Shown: one piece after another, positions 30,631 to 38,744 of the stretch
Position numbering within the stretch: the stretch's first letter is position 1
Layout: each line of letters opens with the position of its first letter
NCBI RefSeq assembly: GCF_017948455.1
Contig: NZ_JAFFSU010000001.1
Location: 186,001 to 250,000 of the forward strand
Length of the DNA: 64,000 nt
Direction: 5' to 3'
Origin: Streptomyces sp. GESEQ-4
Lineage (GTDB): Bacteria > Actinomycetota > Actinomycetes > Streptomycetales > Streptomycetaceae
Notes under the pieces: generated by a model
Databases searched by the model: none
Told to the model about the DNA's origin: nothing
The model's input: the letters and a program-made list of their open reading frames with translations, nothing else
Program-made: the position numbers and the translations under genes

Positions 30631-33070
30631 TGCGGTCGCCGCCGGTGGCTGTGGTGAAGGAGAAGTCGTCCACGTCGAACAGCGGGCCGCTGCCGCCCTT
30701 GAAGACGAGGTAGAGGGTGGTCGAGGCGGCCGGCTGGTTGACCAGCGACGCCGTGACGTCCTGGAAGGTCTCCCAGTCGCCGGTGACCGGCGCGGTGGCC
30801 GTGCCGAGCAGGGTGCCGGTCGGGGAGCCGGCGCGTACCTCGATGGTGCCGCCGGCGCCCGCCGAGGAGACGCGGGCGGTGAAGGTGCGGGCATTGTCGA
30901 GGCTGTACGGCTTGAAGGAGATCCAGTCGCCGTTGTGGATGTCGCCGGCCGTCTTGCCGCCGTGCGCGGGGGCGTGGCTGATGACCGACACACCGGACGA
31001 GTCGCCGTAGTGCTCGGCCTGCCGGTGGCTGGGCTGGGTGATCCGCTGGTCGTGCGTGGTGAGCGCGGGCTGGCCGTTCGCGCCCTTGTCGGTGTACTCG
31101 GCGTCTAGGACGCCGAATATGTTGGCGTTGGGGTCGTGCTCGCCGTCCGCCAGCGTCTGCAGGGTGCCGGTGCAGCCGGTGGCCGAGGTCTGCGGGTGCC
31201 CGTGGCTGTCGTGGCCGACGATGAAGTTGACCTTCACCTTGGAGCAGTCGATCGCGCCGTCCTCCGGGTCGGTGACCGTCACCTTGAACGGGATGGCGGC
31301 GCCGAAGTCGTAGATCCGGCCGTCGGCGGGCGTGTCGATCCGCACCGTCGGGGCGGTGTTGCCGACGGTGATCCGCACGGAGGCGGTGGCCGACTTGCCG
31401 GTGGGGTCGGTGACCTTCAGCGTGGCGGTGTACTGGCCGTTGGCCGTGTAGGTGTGGGACGGGTCGGCCGCGGTGGAGGTGGCGCCGTCGCCGAAGGTCC
31501 ACTCGTGGGCGAGGGTGCCGCCCTCGGGGTCGGAGCTGCCTGCCGAGGAGAAGGCGACGGCCAGGGGCGCCTTGCCGGAGGTGACGTTCGCCTTGGCCTG
31601 CGCCACCGGGGCACGCCCGCCGGTCACGTGCTCGATGCGGTACAGCGCGGAGTTCTCGTCGCCGTCGAAGTAGCCGGTGCCGTAGTCGAGGACGTAGAGG
31701 GCGCCGTCGGGGCCGAAGGCCATGTCCATCACCTGGGTGCCGCTCCAGGGGAAGGCGTTGATGGACTGCACGGTGCCGTCGCCGCTCGCCTCGATGCGCT
31801 TGATCCAGCGGCGGCCGAACTCGCCGGCGAAGAAGTCGCCGTCGTACTCCTGCGGGAACTTCACGTCCGAGGTGGACGCCGCGTCGTAGCGGTAGACGGG
31901 GCCGCCCATGGGGGACTCGGAGCCGCCGCCGAACTCCGGTACGGAGGTGCCGTCGTACGGGATCCAGGCGGGCTGGGCGGGCGGCAGGTCGGTGAGGCCG
32001 GTGTTGCGCGGCGAGGTGTTCCTCGGTGCCGCGCAGTTGAAGGCGGGGCCCGAGGCGCCGGTCGCGAAGTCGAAGTCGACGTAGGCGTCGTTCTTGCCGG
32101 TGCAGTACGGCCAGCCGAAGTTGCCGGCCTTGGTGATCCGGTTGAACTCGACCTGCCCGCCGGGGCCGCGCGACGCGCTGGCGGTACCCGCGTCGGGGCC
32201 ATAGTCACCCACGTAGACGATGCCCGTGGCCTTGTCGACGCTCATCCGGAACGGGTTGCGGAAGCCCATCGCGTAGATCTCGGGCCGGGTCTTCGCGGTG
32301 CCGGACGGGAAGAGGTTCCCGGACGGGATCGTGTACGAGCCGTCGGCGCCGACCTTGATGCGCAGGATCTTGCCGCGCAGGTCGTTGGTGTTGCCGGAGG
32401 AACGCTGGGCGTCGTACGCGGGGTTGCGCGAGGCGCGTTCGTCGATCGGCGTGTAGCCGTCGGAGGCGAAGGGGTTGGTGTCGTCGCCGGTCGACAGATA
32501 CAGATTGCCCGCGGCGTCGAAGTCGATGTCTCCGCCGACGTGGCAGCACAGGCCGCGGGAGGCGGGCACGTCGAGGATCTTCTTCTCGCTGGCGAGGTCC
32601 AGGGTGTTGTCGGTCTTCAGGACGAACCGGGACAGCCGATTGACCCCGTCGAACGGGGTGAAGTCGGAGGCCGCACCGTCGGACGGGGCGTCGCCGCCCG
32701 GCGTGGTCAGCGCGGGCGCGTAGTACAGGTAGACGAACCGGTTGGAGGAGAAGCCGGGGTCGGCCGCGATGCCCTGGAGGCCCTCCTCGTCGTGGCTGTA
32801 GACGTCGAGCGTGCCCGCCACGGCGGTGTTGCCGGCCGCGTCGGTGCGGCGCACCGTGCCGTCCCGCGACGTGTGCAGCACCGAGCGGTCCGGGAGGACC
32901 GCCATGGTCATGGGCTCACCCGTCTCGGCCACGCCCTTGGCGAGGGTGACCTGCTGGAAGTCCTCGGCCGCCGCGGCGGCGGGGCTCAGTGGGAGCGCCA
33001 GGCCCATGGCACACACCATGGCCGTGAGCAGCGTACTGACACGTCTGTGTCCGAGCAGTCTCGTGCGCAC
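30254..33070 (-). CDS. Secreted PQQ-dependent sugar dehydrogenase with PKD, CBM6-like and ricin-B domains
   Basis: A 938-residue secreted oxidoreductase. GTG 33070 with GGGAG 7 bp upstream gives a signal peptide (LLTAMVCAMGLALPLSPAAAAA). A six-bladed glucose/sorbosone-dehydrogenase propeller follows (about 35-470, with GLCCHVGGDIDFDAAGNLYL and GFRNPFRMSVDKATG). Then come a PKD domain (about 480-565, EWTFGDGATS), a linker, a CBM6-like sandwich (about 680-810, HNGDWISFKPYSL) and a ricin-B trefoil with three QxW repeats. It should oxidise sugars at the cell surface while binding polysaccharide. It heads the three-gene secreted operon. A DasR-like half-perfect site lies upstream at 33218-33230. 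Confidence 0.88.
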   Translation of the reverse strand: MRTRLLGHRRVSTLLTAMVCAMGLALPLSPAAAAAEDFQQVTLAKGVAETGEPMTMAVLPDRSVLHTSRDGTVRRTDAAGNTAVAGTLDVYSHDEEGLQGIAADPGFSSNRFVYLYYAPALTTPGGDAPSDGAASDFTPFDGVNRLSRFVLKTDNTLDLASEKKILDVPASRGLCCHVGGDIDFDAAGNLYLSTGDDTNPFASDGYTPIDERASRNPAYDAQRSSGNTNDLRGKILRIKVGADGSYTIPSGNLFPSGTAKTRPEIYAMGFRNPFRMSVDKATGIVYVGDYGPDAGTASASRGPGGQVEFNRITKAGNFGWPYCTGKNDAYVDFDFATGASGPAFNCAAPRNTSPRNTGLTDLPPAQPAWIPYDGTSVPEFGGGSESPMGGPVYRYDAASTSDVKFPQEYDGDFFAGEFGRRWIKRIEASGDGTVQSINAFPWSGTQVMDMAFGPDGALYVLDYGTGYFDGDENSALYRIEHVTGGRAPVAQAKANVTSGKAPLAVAFSSAGSSDPEGGTLAHEWTFGDGATSTAADPSHTYTANGQYTATLKVTDPTGKSATASVRITVGNTAPTVRIDTPADGRIYDFGAAIPFKVTVTDPEDGAIDCSKVKVNFIVGHDSHGHPQTSATGCTGTLQTLADGEHDPNANIFGVLDAEYTDKGANGQPALTTHDQRITQPSHRQAEHYGDSSGVSVISHAPAHGGKTAGDIHNGDWISFKPYSLDNARTFTARVSSAGAGGTIEVRAGSPTGTLLGTATAPVTGDWETFQDVTASLVNQPAASTTLYLVFKGGSGPLFDVDDFSFTTATGGDRTGEVKGVNGKCLDVDNAGTADGTKIQLYTCNTSAAQRWTVAADGTLKALGKCLDIDNAGTTDGTKIQLYTCNNTGAQKWAAQPDGTVRNPQSGKCLDASGDTWNDGTAVHLWTCHTGPNQKWTLP

Positions 33071-33371
33071 AGAGTTCTCCCGGGGGAGTGGGGGGTGGTG
33101 GCAGGCCGCGGAGGGCCTGCCATGGGGGAGTGACGGCGCGCGCCGTCGCGCCGTCAACACAGAGGCCAGTAGGCCCTGTTGGAGCTCTGACTGCTTCAGT
33201 TCCGGGAAGTTAGCGGGATTGGTCCGTACCCGTAACCCCTTTGACGCAAGATCTCGGAACTTTTTCCCCGCGAGAGACAAAGTGCGTGAGCTGCCCGGCG
33301 TGCGCCCGTATCAGCTAACATAGAACAAAGAGTTAGATGAATGCGCCGCCAGCGCACGCGAGGGAGTGGCC
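33071..33371. promoter_or_regulatory. Divergent region between secreted operon and catabolic island
   Basis: A 301-bp gap. It holds an 8-bp-stem hairpin (33100-33121), a perfect 16-bp palindrome GACGGCGCGCGCCGTC (33132-33147), a dre-like site (33218-33230) and AT-rich sequence with inverted CTAAC/GTTAG arms (about 33314-33335) just before the acyl-CoA dehydrogenase. No ORF seen. Confidence 0.55.
33218..33230. promoter_or_regulatory. DasR-like site upstream of PQQ dehydrogenase
   Basis: ATTGGTCCGTACC is the exact reverse complement of 13 bases of dre-like site 1 at 8581. The right arm is ACCC rather than ACCA. The shared 13-mer upstream of two glycan-related genes 25 kb apart suggests a common regulator. 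Confidence 0.45.
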
Positions 33372-34523
33372 GTGGACTTCGGGCTGACCGACGAGCAGGA
33401 TCTGTTGCGCGCGACGGCACGGCAGTTCGTCGCCGATGTGTGCCCGGCCGAGAAGGCCAAGGGCTGGGACGAGCAGGGTGTCGTACCGCCGGAGCTGTTC
33501 CGGGGTATGGCGGAACTCGGCTGGTTCTCGTTGCCGTTCACGGAGGAGGAGGGCGGCGACGGTGGGGGGCCGCTGGAGCTGATCCTGATCGCCGAGGAGC
33601 TCGGGCGGGCCAGCTTCGATGTCGCCATGTGTTATATCGGTGTGCTCATTCCCGGGATCACGGTGTTCCGCTGGGGCAGTGAGGCCCAGCGCGCCTTCAT
33701 CCGTGAGCAGGTCATGACGGGGCGCCACCGGCTCGCCGTGGGCCTGAGCGAGCCGGACAGCGGCTCCGACGCCGCCGCCCTGCGCACCACCGCCGACGAC
33801 CACGGCGACCACTTCCTCGTGCGCGGCCAGAAGGCCTGGTGCACCGGCGGCGGACTGCCCGACACCACCATCGCGACGTACGTCCGTACCGGCCCCCGCG
33901 AGCCCAAGCACGGCGGCATCAGCCTGCTGCTGGTGGACCCCACCACGGACGGCGTCGAGGTCCGCCGGACACCGACGCTGGCCCGGCACATCCTCGGCAC
34001 CAACGAGGTCTTCTTCAACGACGCCCTGGTGCCCAGGGAGAACCTCGTCGGCCCCCGCGACGAGGGCTGGAAGGTCATGCTCTCCAACATCGAACTCGAG
34101 AAGGTGATCATCACCGGCGGCTATCTGGGCGCCGCCCAGGCCACCCTCGACGAGATGCTGGAGTACTCCCGCACCCGGCACGCCTTCGGACGCCCGATCG
34201 GCAACTTCCAGGCACTCGCCCACGCCATGGCCGACCTCCAGACCGAGATCGACTCCGCCCGGCTGCTCGCCTACCGCGCCGCGTGGCTGCTCGCGCAGGG
34301 CAAGCCGTGTACACGGGAGGGTTCGATGGCCAAGCTGAAGGGCTCGGAGACATATGTGGCGGCCGCCCGGCTCGGGATGCAGGTCTGCGCGGGGCACGGC
34401 TTCTCCACGGAGAGCGTGATGAGCTTCCGCTACCGGGAGTCGATCGTGGCGACGATCTCCGGGGGGACGAGCCAGATCCAGCGGAACGGGATCGCGCGGA
34501 GCATGGGGCTGCGGTCCTACTGA
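33372..34523 (+). CDS. Acyl-CoA dehydrogenase
   Basis: A 383-residue FAD enzyme of the standard acyl-CoA dehydrogenase fold. The FAD/substrate motif GLSEPDSGSDAAAL, the beta-domain WCTGGG segment and the C-terminal CAGHGFSTESVMSFRYRES-TISGGTSQIQRNGIARSMGL signature are all present. GTG 33372 fits a GAGGGA SD; GTG 33366 is too close to it. Should introduce an alpha-beta double bond into an acyl-CoA. It begins the catabolic island and is divergent from the secreted operon. The stop codon is the first base triplet of an 18-bp minisatellite. Confidence 0.92.
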   Translation: MDFGLTDEQDLLRATARQFVADVCPAEKAKGWDEQGVVPPELFRGMAELGWFSLPFTEEEGGDGGGPLELILIAEELGRASFDVAMCYIGVLIPGITVFRWGSEAQRAFIREQVMTGRHRLAVGLSEPDSGSDAAALRTTADDHGDHFLVRGQKAWCTGGGLPDTTIATYVRTGPREPKHGGISLLLVDPTTDGVEVRRTPTLARHILGTNEVFFNDALVPRENLVGPRDEGWKVMLSNIELEKVIITGGYLGAAQATLDEMLEYSRTRHAFGRPIGNFQALAHAMADLQTEIDSARLLAYRAAWLLAQGKPCTREGSMAKLKGSETYVAAARLGMQVCAGHGFSTESVMSFRYRESIVATISGGTSQIQRNGIARSMGLRSY

Positions 34524-34680
34524 GCCCCCGGGTGGCCCTGAGTCCCGCGTCGCTCTGGGCCCTCGCGTGGCTCTGAGTCCCAGCGTGGCTTTGAGTCCCC
34601 GGGCGGCTCTGAATCCCCCGCGTGGCTGAGCCCTCGCGTGGCGCTGAGTCCCCGCGTCGCCCTGACCCCCCAGCGTCGCT
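34521..34680. repeat. Minisatellite, 9 units of 17-18 bp
   Basis: Nine imperfect head-to-tail units with consensus TGAGTCCCCGCGTGGCTC fill the whole gap between two converging genes. The first unit begins with the TGA stop of the acyl-CoA dehydrogenase and the last overlaps the stop of the thioesterase gene. Unit starts are at about 34521, 34539, 34556, 34574, 34592, 34610, 34627, 34645 and 34663. Confidence 0.8.
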
Positions 34681-35200
34681 ACTCCCCTTGGGCGTCCGCG
34701 TCCTGCCCCGCCAGCCACTCCTTGTGCCGCGCGAAGTGCCCCTGGTCCCGTGTCACCCAGATCCCGGACGCGCGGGCCAGGACGGCGCGGGTCGGCAGCA
34801 GCACCATCTCGCCCTGGATGTACCAGCGCCTGCCCTCGCGCTTGTCCACCCAGGCCCGCACCTCCAGCGGCCGCTCCACCGGCACCGGCTTCACGAAGCT
34901 GACGCTGAGCTCCGCCGTCACGCTCAACACGCGGTGCAGCAAGGGGAGATGGCCGAGGCAGTCGTCCAGGACGGCCGCGGTCCAGCCGCCGTGCGCGACA
35001 TCGGGCCCGCCCTCCTGATCGCGCGGGCAGTGCAGCTCGAACAGCGCCGCCCCGTCCTCGTCGAGCCGCTCGTGCTCCACGCCCAGCCGGCAGGAACCGG
35101 CGGCCCGGCACGCCCCGCACAGCGCCACACCGCCCGGTGTACGCGGCGGCTCCTGGAAGTCGGCCCCCGCCCAGGGCCCGGTCGACGGCGTGGCAGACAT
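34679..35200 (-). CDS. Hotdog-fold thioesterase (PaaI-like)
   Basis: A 173-residue protein. An N-terminal Cys-rich stretch (ALCGACRAAGSCRLG) precedes a single hotdog domain: GGPDVAHGGWTAAVLDDCLG resembles the PaaI active-site helix (G-x-x-HGG-x-x-x-x-x-D), followed by SVSFVKPVPVERPLEVRAWV. ATG 35200 has GAGGAG 9 bp upstream and beats the upstream ATG 35224. It probably hydrolyses or rescues acyl-CoA intermediates of the island. It follows the LLM gene on the same strand. Substrate unknown. Confidence 0.78.
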   Translation of the reverse strand: MSATPSTGPWAGADFQEPPRTPGGVALCGACRAAGSCRLGVEHERLDEDGAALFELHCPRDQEGGPDVAHGGWTAAVLDDCLGHLPLLHRVLSVTAELSVSFVKPVPVERPLEVRAWVDKREGRRWYIQGEMVLLPTRAVLARASGIWVTRDQGHFARHKEWLAGQDADAQGE

Positions 35201-35211
35201 GGCGTGACTCC

Positions 35212-35261
35212 TCGTGTCGGACATGCGGGGATCAGATCGTGTCGGACATGCAGTGATCAGA
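35212..35261. repeat. 25-bp tandem duplication
   Basis: Two adjacent 25-bp copies starting TCGTGTCGGACATGC and ending GATCAGA, with two mismatches. The second copy contains the TGA stop of the LLM oxidoreductase gene, and the duplication created a second ATG before the thioesterase. Confidence 0.75.
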
Positions 35262-36231
35262 CGTCGGCGAGCAGCGGACGCAGCTTCCCCGCGATGAGCT
35301 GGACCTGCCGGGCCACCATCTCTTCCGGCATCCCGGCGAGAGACGCCCACAGGAACACCCCCTCGACGGGCAGCCCGGTCACGTACTCCCGGATGGCCGC
35401 CGCGGTGTCCTCCGGTGTGCCGTAGAGAAACTGGCCGAAACCGGTCGAACTCAGCCCCCGCTCCCGCCACTTCTCCGGGTCGATGGGGCGGGGGACGGGC
35501 TGGTCGGTGCCCTCGACCATGTACCGGCGATAGCTGTCCCACTGGTACGACAGATGCTTGCGGACCACCGGCCAGTCGGCGTCGGGATCCTCGGTGACGA
35601 ACGTCGTGAACGAGCCCTGCATCCGGGCCGTCGAGACGTCGTACCCGCTCTCGGCGAGCCCCTCGCGGTAGGGGGACAGCAGGGCCGGGTTGAGCGACAG
35701 CAGTCCCGTGCCGAGCCGGCCGGCTCGGCGGGCGCCCTGCGGGCCCTGGTAGCCGAGCCAGATCGGCAGCGGATCCTGGACCGGACCCGGGGTGACCAGG
35801 GACTCGGCCCACAGGCCGCGGATGTCGCGGACCCGCTGATCGGTGGTGGAGTAGCGCTTGCCGAGGTCGCCGCCGTAGAGCCGGTACTCGGGTACGCGGT
35901 AGCCGGTGCCGAGCCCCAGGTCGAGCCGTCCGTCGCTCAGGATGTCGACGAGGGCGGCCTGTTCGGCGATCTCCGGTGCCGCGTGCAGCGGCGCCGGGAT
36001 GACGGCCGTACCCAGCCGAATGCGGCGGGTGCGGGCGGCTACCGCGGCGGCCATGGTGAGCGGCTGCGGAAGGTACCCGTCCTCGAAGCCGTGGTGCTCG
36101 GAGAACCAGACCGAGTCGAGGCCCAGCCGGTCCGCCTCCTCGCACATCTCCAGCGCGAAGCCGTACACCCGCGACCAACTCTGCCGCCACGGCGGCGGAT
36201 TGCGCAGGTCGAAATAGATGCCCACCTTCAT
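35257..36231 (-). CDS. LLM-class flavin/F420-dependent oxidoreductase
   Basis: A 324-residue luciferase-like TIM-barrel enzyme. Family features include the opening MKVGIYFDLRN strand, DSVWFSEHHGFEDGYLPQPL (flavin/F420 pocket), RIRLGTAVIPAPLHAAPEIAEQ and GRLDLGLGTGYRVPEY. It overlaps the GNAT-ACS gene by 4 bp (ATGA). In catabolic islands such enzymes act as Baeyer-Villiger-like monooxygenases or F420-dependent dehydrogenases; which one applies here is not decided by the sequence. Confidence 0.87.
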   Translation of the reverse strand: MKVGIYFDLRNPPPWRQSWSRVYGFALEMCEEADRLGLDSVWFSEHHGFEDGYLPQPLTMAAAVAARTRRIRLGTAVIPAPLHAAPEIAEQAALVDILSDGRLDLGLGTGYRVPEYRLYGGDLGKRYSTTDQRVRDIRGLWAESLVTPGPVQDPLPIWLGYQGPQGARRAGRLGTGLLSLNPALLSPYREGLAESGYDVSTARMQGSFTTFVTEDPDADWPVVRKHLSYQWDSYRRYMVEGTDQPVPRPIDPEKWRERGLSSTGFGQFLYGTPEDTAAAIREYVTGLPVEGVFLWASLAGMPEEMVARQVQLIAGKLRPLLADV

Positions 36232-38654
36232 GACGGGCTCCCTCCCGGTGAGTTGTCGGTCAGCCTGATCGTCACGTGCGCGACGGCGACTCCGTCCCCG
36301 GGCGGCAGCAGCCGCACCGGACGCAGTTCCAGGGCCTCGATCTCCGGCAGGTCCTCGACCATCGCCGAGATCCGCAGGACGGTCTCCTCCAGCGCCGCCA
36401 GATCCACACCCGCCAGCAGCGGGGCCGCGCGCAGCGACCGGACCATCTCGCGGGCGTCCCGGTCGCTGAGCGGAGTGATGCGGTACGCCACGTCCGCCAT
36501 GAGGTCGGCGTAGTCACCGGTCAGGCCGAAGGAGACCACCGGCCCGAAGACCGGATCGGCGCTGACGGACAGGAACGCGTCGGGGCCCCGGCTCTCGGCG
36601 TCCGCCACCGTGATGCCGTACGAGTCCAGCAGCTCGACCGCGACCTCCGCGGGTACGGAACCGGGGGCACACCCGCCGGCCAGCGACCTGGCCCGGTCCG
36701 GGTCGACTCCGGTCAGGTCCGGTACGACACCGGCGGGCGTACTGCGCCACGCCTGATACGCCGCCGCGTGCCCGAGGGACGCCGCCGCCGATTCCGGGAA
36801 CGTGTAGGTCGGTACGACGAGTTCGCCCCGGCGCAGCAGATCGGCGACGCCCCCGTCACCGAGGAAGCTGGTCACGACCGGCTTGTCCGGGACGGCGGAG
36901 GCCGCGTCGAGGATCGCCGAGGCCACCTCGTCGGCCTTGTCGGCGAGCGGGGGCATGAACAGCACGACGGCGGCGTCGACTTCGTCGTCGGCGAGTACGG
37001 CGGCCAGCGCCTGCCGGTAGTGGTCGGCGGTGGCCATCGGGGTGAGGTCGATCGGGTTGCCGACGTCGGCGCGGGACGGCAGGGCCGAGCGGAGCGCCTC
37101 CCGGGTGGGCTCGCCGAGCGCGGGCACCCGCAGTCCGCTCGCCGCGCACGCTCCGACCGTCAGCGCGGCGGGTCCGCCGGCGTTTGTGATGACGGCGACG
37201 CGGTTGCCGGGCGGCGGAGGCTGGTGGGCGAGCAGCAACGCCACGTCGAACAGCTCCTGGAGGCTGTGCGTGCGGATCACGCCGGACTGGGCGAACAGGG
37301 AGCTCACCGCCGCGTCCTCGTGACCGGGATGGACGGCGACGATCGGCTTGCGCGGCGCGACCCGGCGGGCGATCCGGGCGAACCGGCGCGGATTGCCGAA
37401 GTGCTCGACGTGCAGCAGGATCACCGAGGTCTCGGGGTCCTCGTCCCACCACTGGAGCAGGTCGTTGGTCGACACGTCCACCGCGTGACCGACCGACACG
37501 AAACCGGAGAAGCCGAGGCGCAGCCGCCGCGCGAGGTCGAGCACGGCCAGGCCCAGCGGACCGGACTGGCTGGACATCGCGACCCGGCCGGGAGCGGGCA
37601 GCGCGGGCGAGAAGGTGGCCGCGAGCCGGGCCGCGGACGTCGTGTTGACCACGCCCATGCAGTTCGGGCCGACCAACCGCATACCGGAGGCCCGCGCGAA
37701 CCGGGCCAGCTCCAGCTCGGTCGCCCGCCCGGCCGCCCCGGTCTCCCCGAAGCCCGTGGACACGACGACCACCGCTTTCACCCCGGCGTCCGCGCACTCC
37801 CGTACGACCTCGGGCACCGCCTCCGCCCGCACGGCGACGAGCGCCAGATCCGGCACCTCGGGCAGATCGAGCACGCGCGGATACGCCCGCACCCCCGCGA
37901 CCTGTCCGGCGTGCGGATTCACCGGGAATACGCCGCCCTCGAAGCCGCCGCGCAGCAGGTTGGCCACGATCTCGTGACCGATGGTCAGCGGGCTGCGGTT
38001 CGCGCCGATCACCGCGACCGACCGGGGTTCCAGCAGGGGCCGCAGGGAGCGTCGTACGGCCGTGTGTTCGCGGCGCTCGGCCCGGGCCACGGCATGCGCC
38101 TGGGGGTCGATGGCGATGTCGAAGTGGAGGATCTGGCCGGGCGGCCCGGCCTCGACCCGGTAACCGGAGCCGAGGAACACATTGATCATGCGGGTGTTGT
38201 CCGCGAGGACGTCGGCCTCCAGCACCCGGATGCCGCGGGCCCAGGCGGCGGCAGCGATGTGTTCAAGGAGCAGCCTGCCGAACCCCTCGCTCTGGTGGTC
38301 GTCCCGGATGGTGAACGTGACCTCGGCGTGGTCGGGTTCCTCGGGACCGCGGACGTAGCGGACGAGACCCGCGATCTCGTCCCCGGCCAGCGCGACCAGC
38401 GCCAGCTCGTTGAGGTAGTCGACGTGTGCGCCGCGCCGGATGACGTCGTCGCGCATCCGCACCACCGGGCCGAGGGAGCGGTAGGCCAGCGTCGCCCGCG
38501 ACAGACCGCCCACGAAGGCGACCAGGCGGTCGGCGTCCTCCGGCCGGATGGGCCGGACGAAGGTCGACCGCCCGGTCCGCACCAGCCCGGGCCGCTCCAG
38601 GTCCTCCGGATACGACGGATACGAGGCGTACGAGTCGTACGGGGGAGTGGTCAT
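36228..38654 (-). CDS. GNAT / NDP-forming acyl-CoA synthetase-like fusion (Pat-like), ATP-grasp domain incomplete
   Basis: An 808-residue fusion. GNAT domain (about 20-190, DDHQSEGFGRLLLEHI), CoA-binding Rossmann domain (about 205-330, RSVAVIGANRSPLTIGHE) and succinyl-CoA-ligase-like domain (about 340-650, SSQSGPLGLAVLDL, NAGGPAAL) are complete. The C-terminal ATP-grasp domain is not. Normal Pat-like proteins have about 220 residues there. Here LLDSYGITVADAESRG jumps straight to SADPVFGPVVSFGL, so the N-terminal ATP-binding lobe (with the VALK segment) is missing. Ligase activity is doubtful; acetyltransferase or CoA-binding function may remain. An ACTGAaTCAGT palindrome lies 42 bp upstream. 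Confidence 0.85.
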   Translation of the reverse strand: MTTPPYDSYASYPSYPEDLERPGLVRTGRSTFVRPIRPEDADRLVAFVGGLSRATLAYRSLGPVVRMRDDVIRRGAHVDYLNELALVALAGDEIAGLVRYVRGPEEPDHAEVTFTIRDDHQSEGFGRLLLEHIAAAAWARGIRVLEADVLADNTRMINVFLGSGYRVEAGPPGQILHFDIAIDPQAHAVARAERREHTAVRRSLRPLLEPRSVAVIGANRSPLTIGHEIVANLLRGGFEGGVFPVNPHAGQVAGVRAYPRVLDLPEVPDLALVAVRAEAVPEVVRECADAGVKAVVVVSTGFGETGAAGRATELELARFARASGMRLVGPNCMGVVNTTSAARLAATFSPALPAPGRVAMSSQSGPLGLAVLDLARRLRLGFSGFVSVGHAVDVSTNDLLQWWDEDPETSVILLHVEHFGNPRRFARIARRVAPRKPIVAVHPGHEDAAVSSLFAQSGVIRTHSLQELFDVALLLAHQPPPPGNRVAVITNAGGPAALTVGACAASGLRVPALGEPTREALRSALPSRADVGNPIDLTPMATADHYRQALAAVLADDEVDAAVVLFMPPLADKADEVASAILDAASAVPDKPVVTSFLGDGGVADLLRRGELVVPTYTFPESAAASLGHAAAYQAWRSTPAGVVPDLTGVDPDRARSLAGGCAPGSVPAEVAVELLDSYGITVADAESRGPDAFLSVSADPVFGPVVSFGLTGDYADLMADVAYRITPLSDRDAREMVRSLRAAPLLAGVDLAALEETVLRISAMVEDLPEIEALELRPVRLLPPGDGVAVAHVTIRLTDNSPGGSPS

Positions 38655-38695
38655 GGGCGCCGCATCCCCGGCATGGCTCTCCTTCGGGTCAATGG

Positions 38696-38706
38696 ACTGA
38701 ATCAGT
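38696..38706. promoter_or_regulatory. AT-rich palindrome upstream of the GNAT fusion
   Basis: ACTGA-A-TCAGT, perfect 5-1-5 symmetry, in a locally AT-rich patch (38693-38732) within a GC-rich region. Candidate operator between the GNAT fusion and the etfA remnant. Confidence 0.45.
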
Positions 38707-38744
38707 TAGCTACATTAGATGTATCAGCCCGCGGTACGGAAGCC

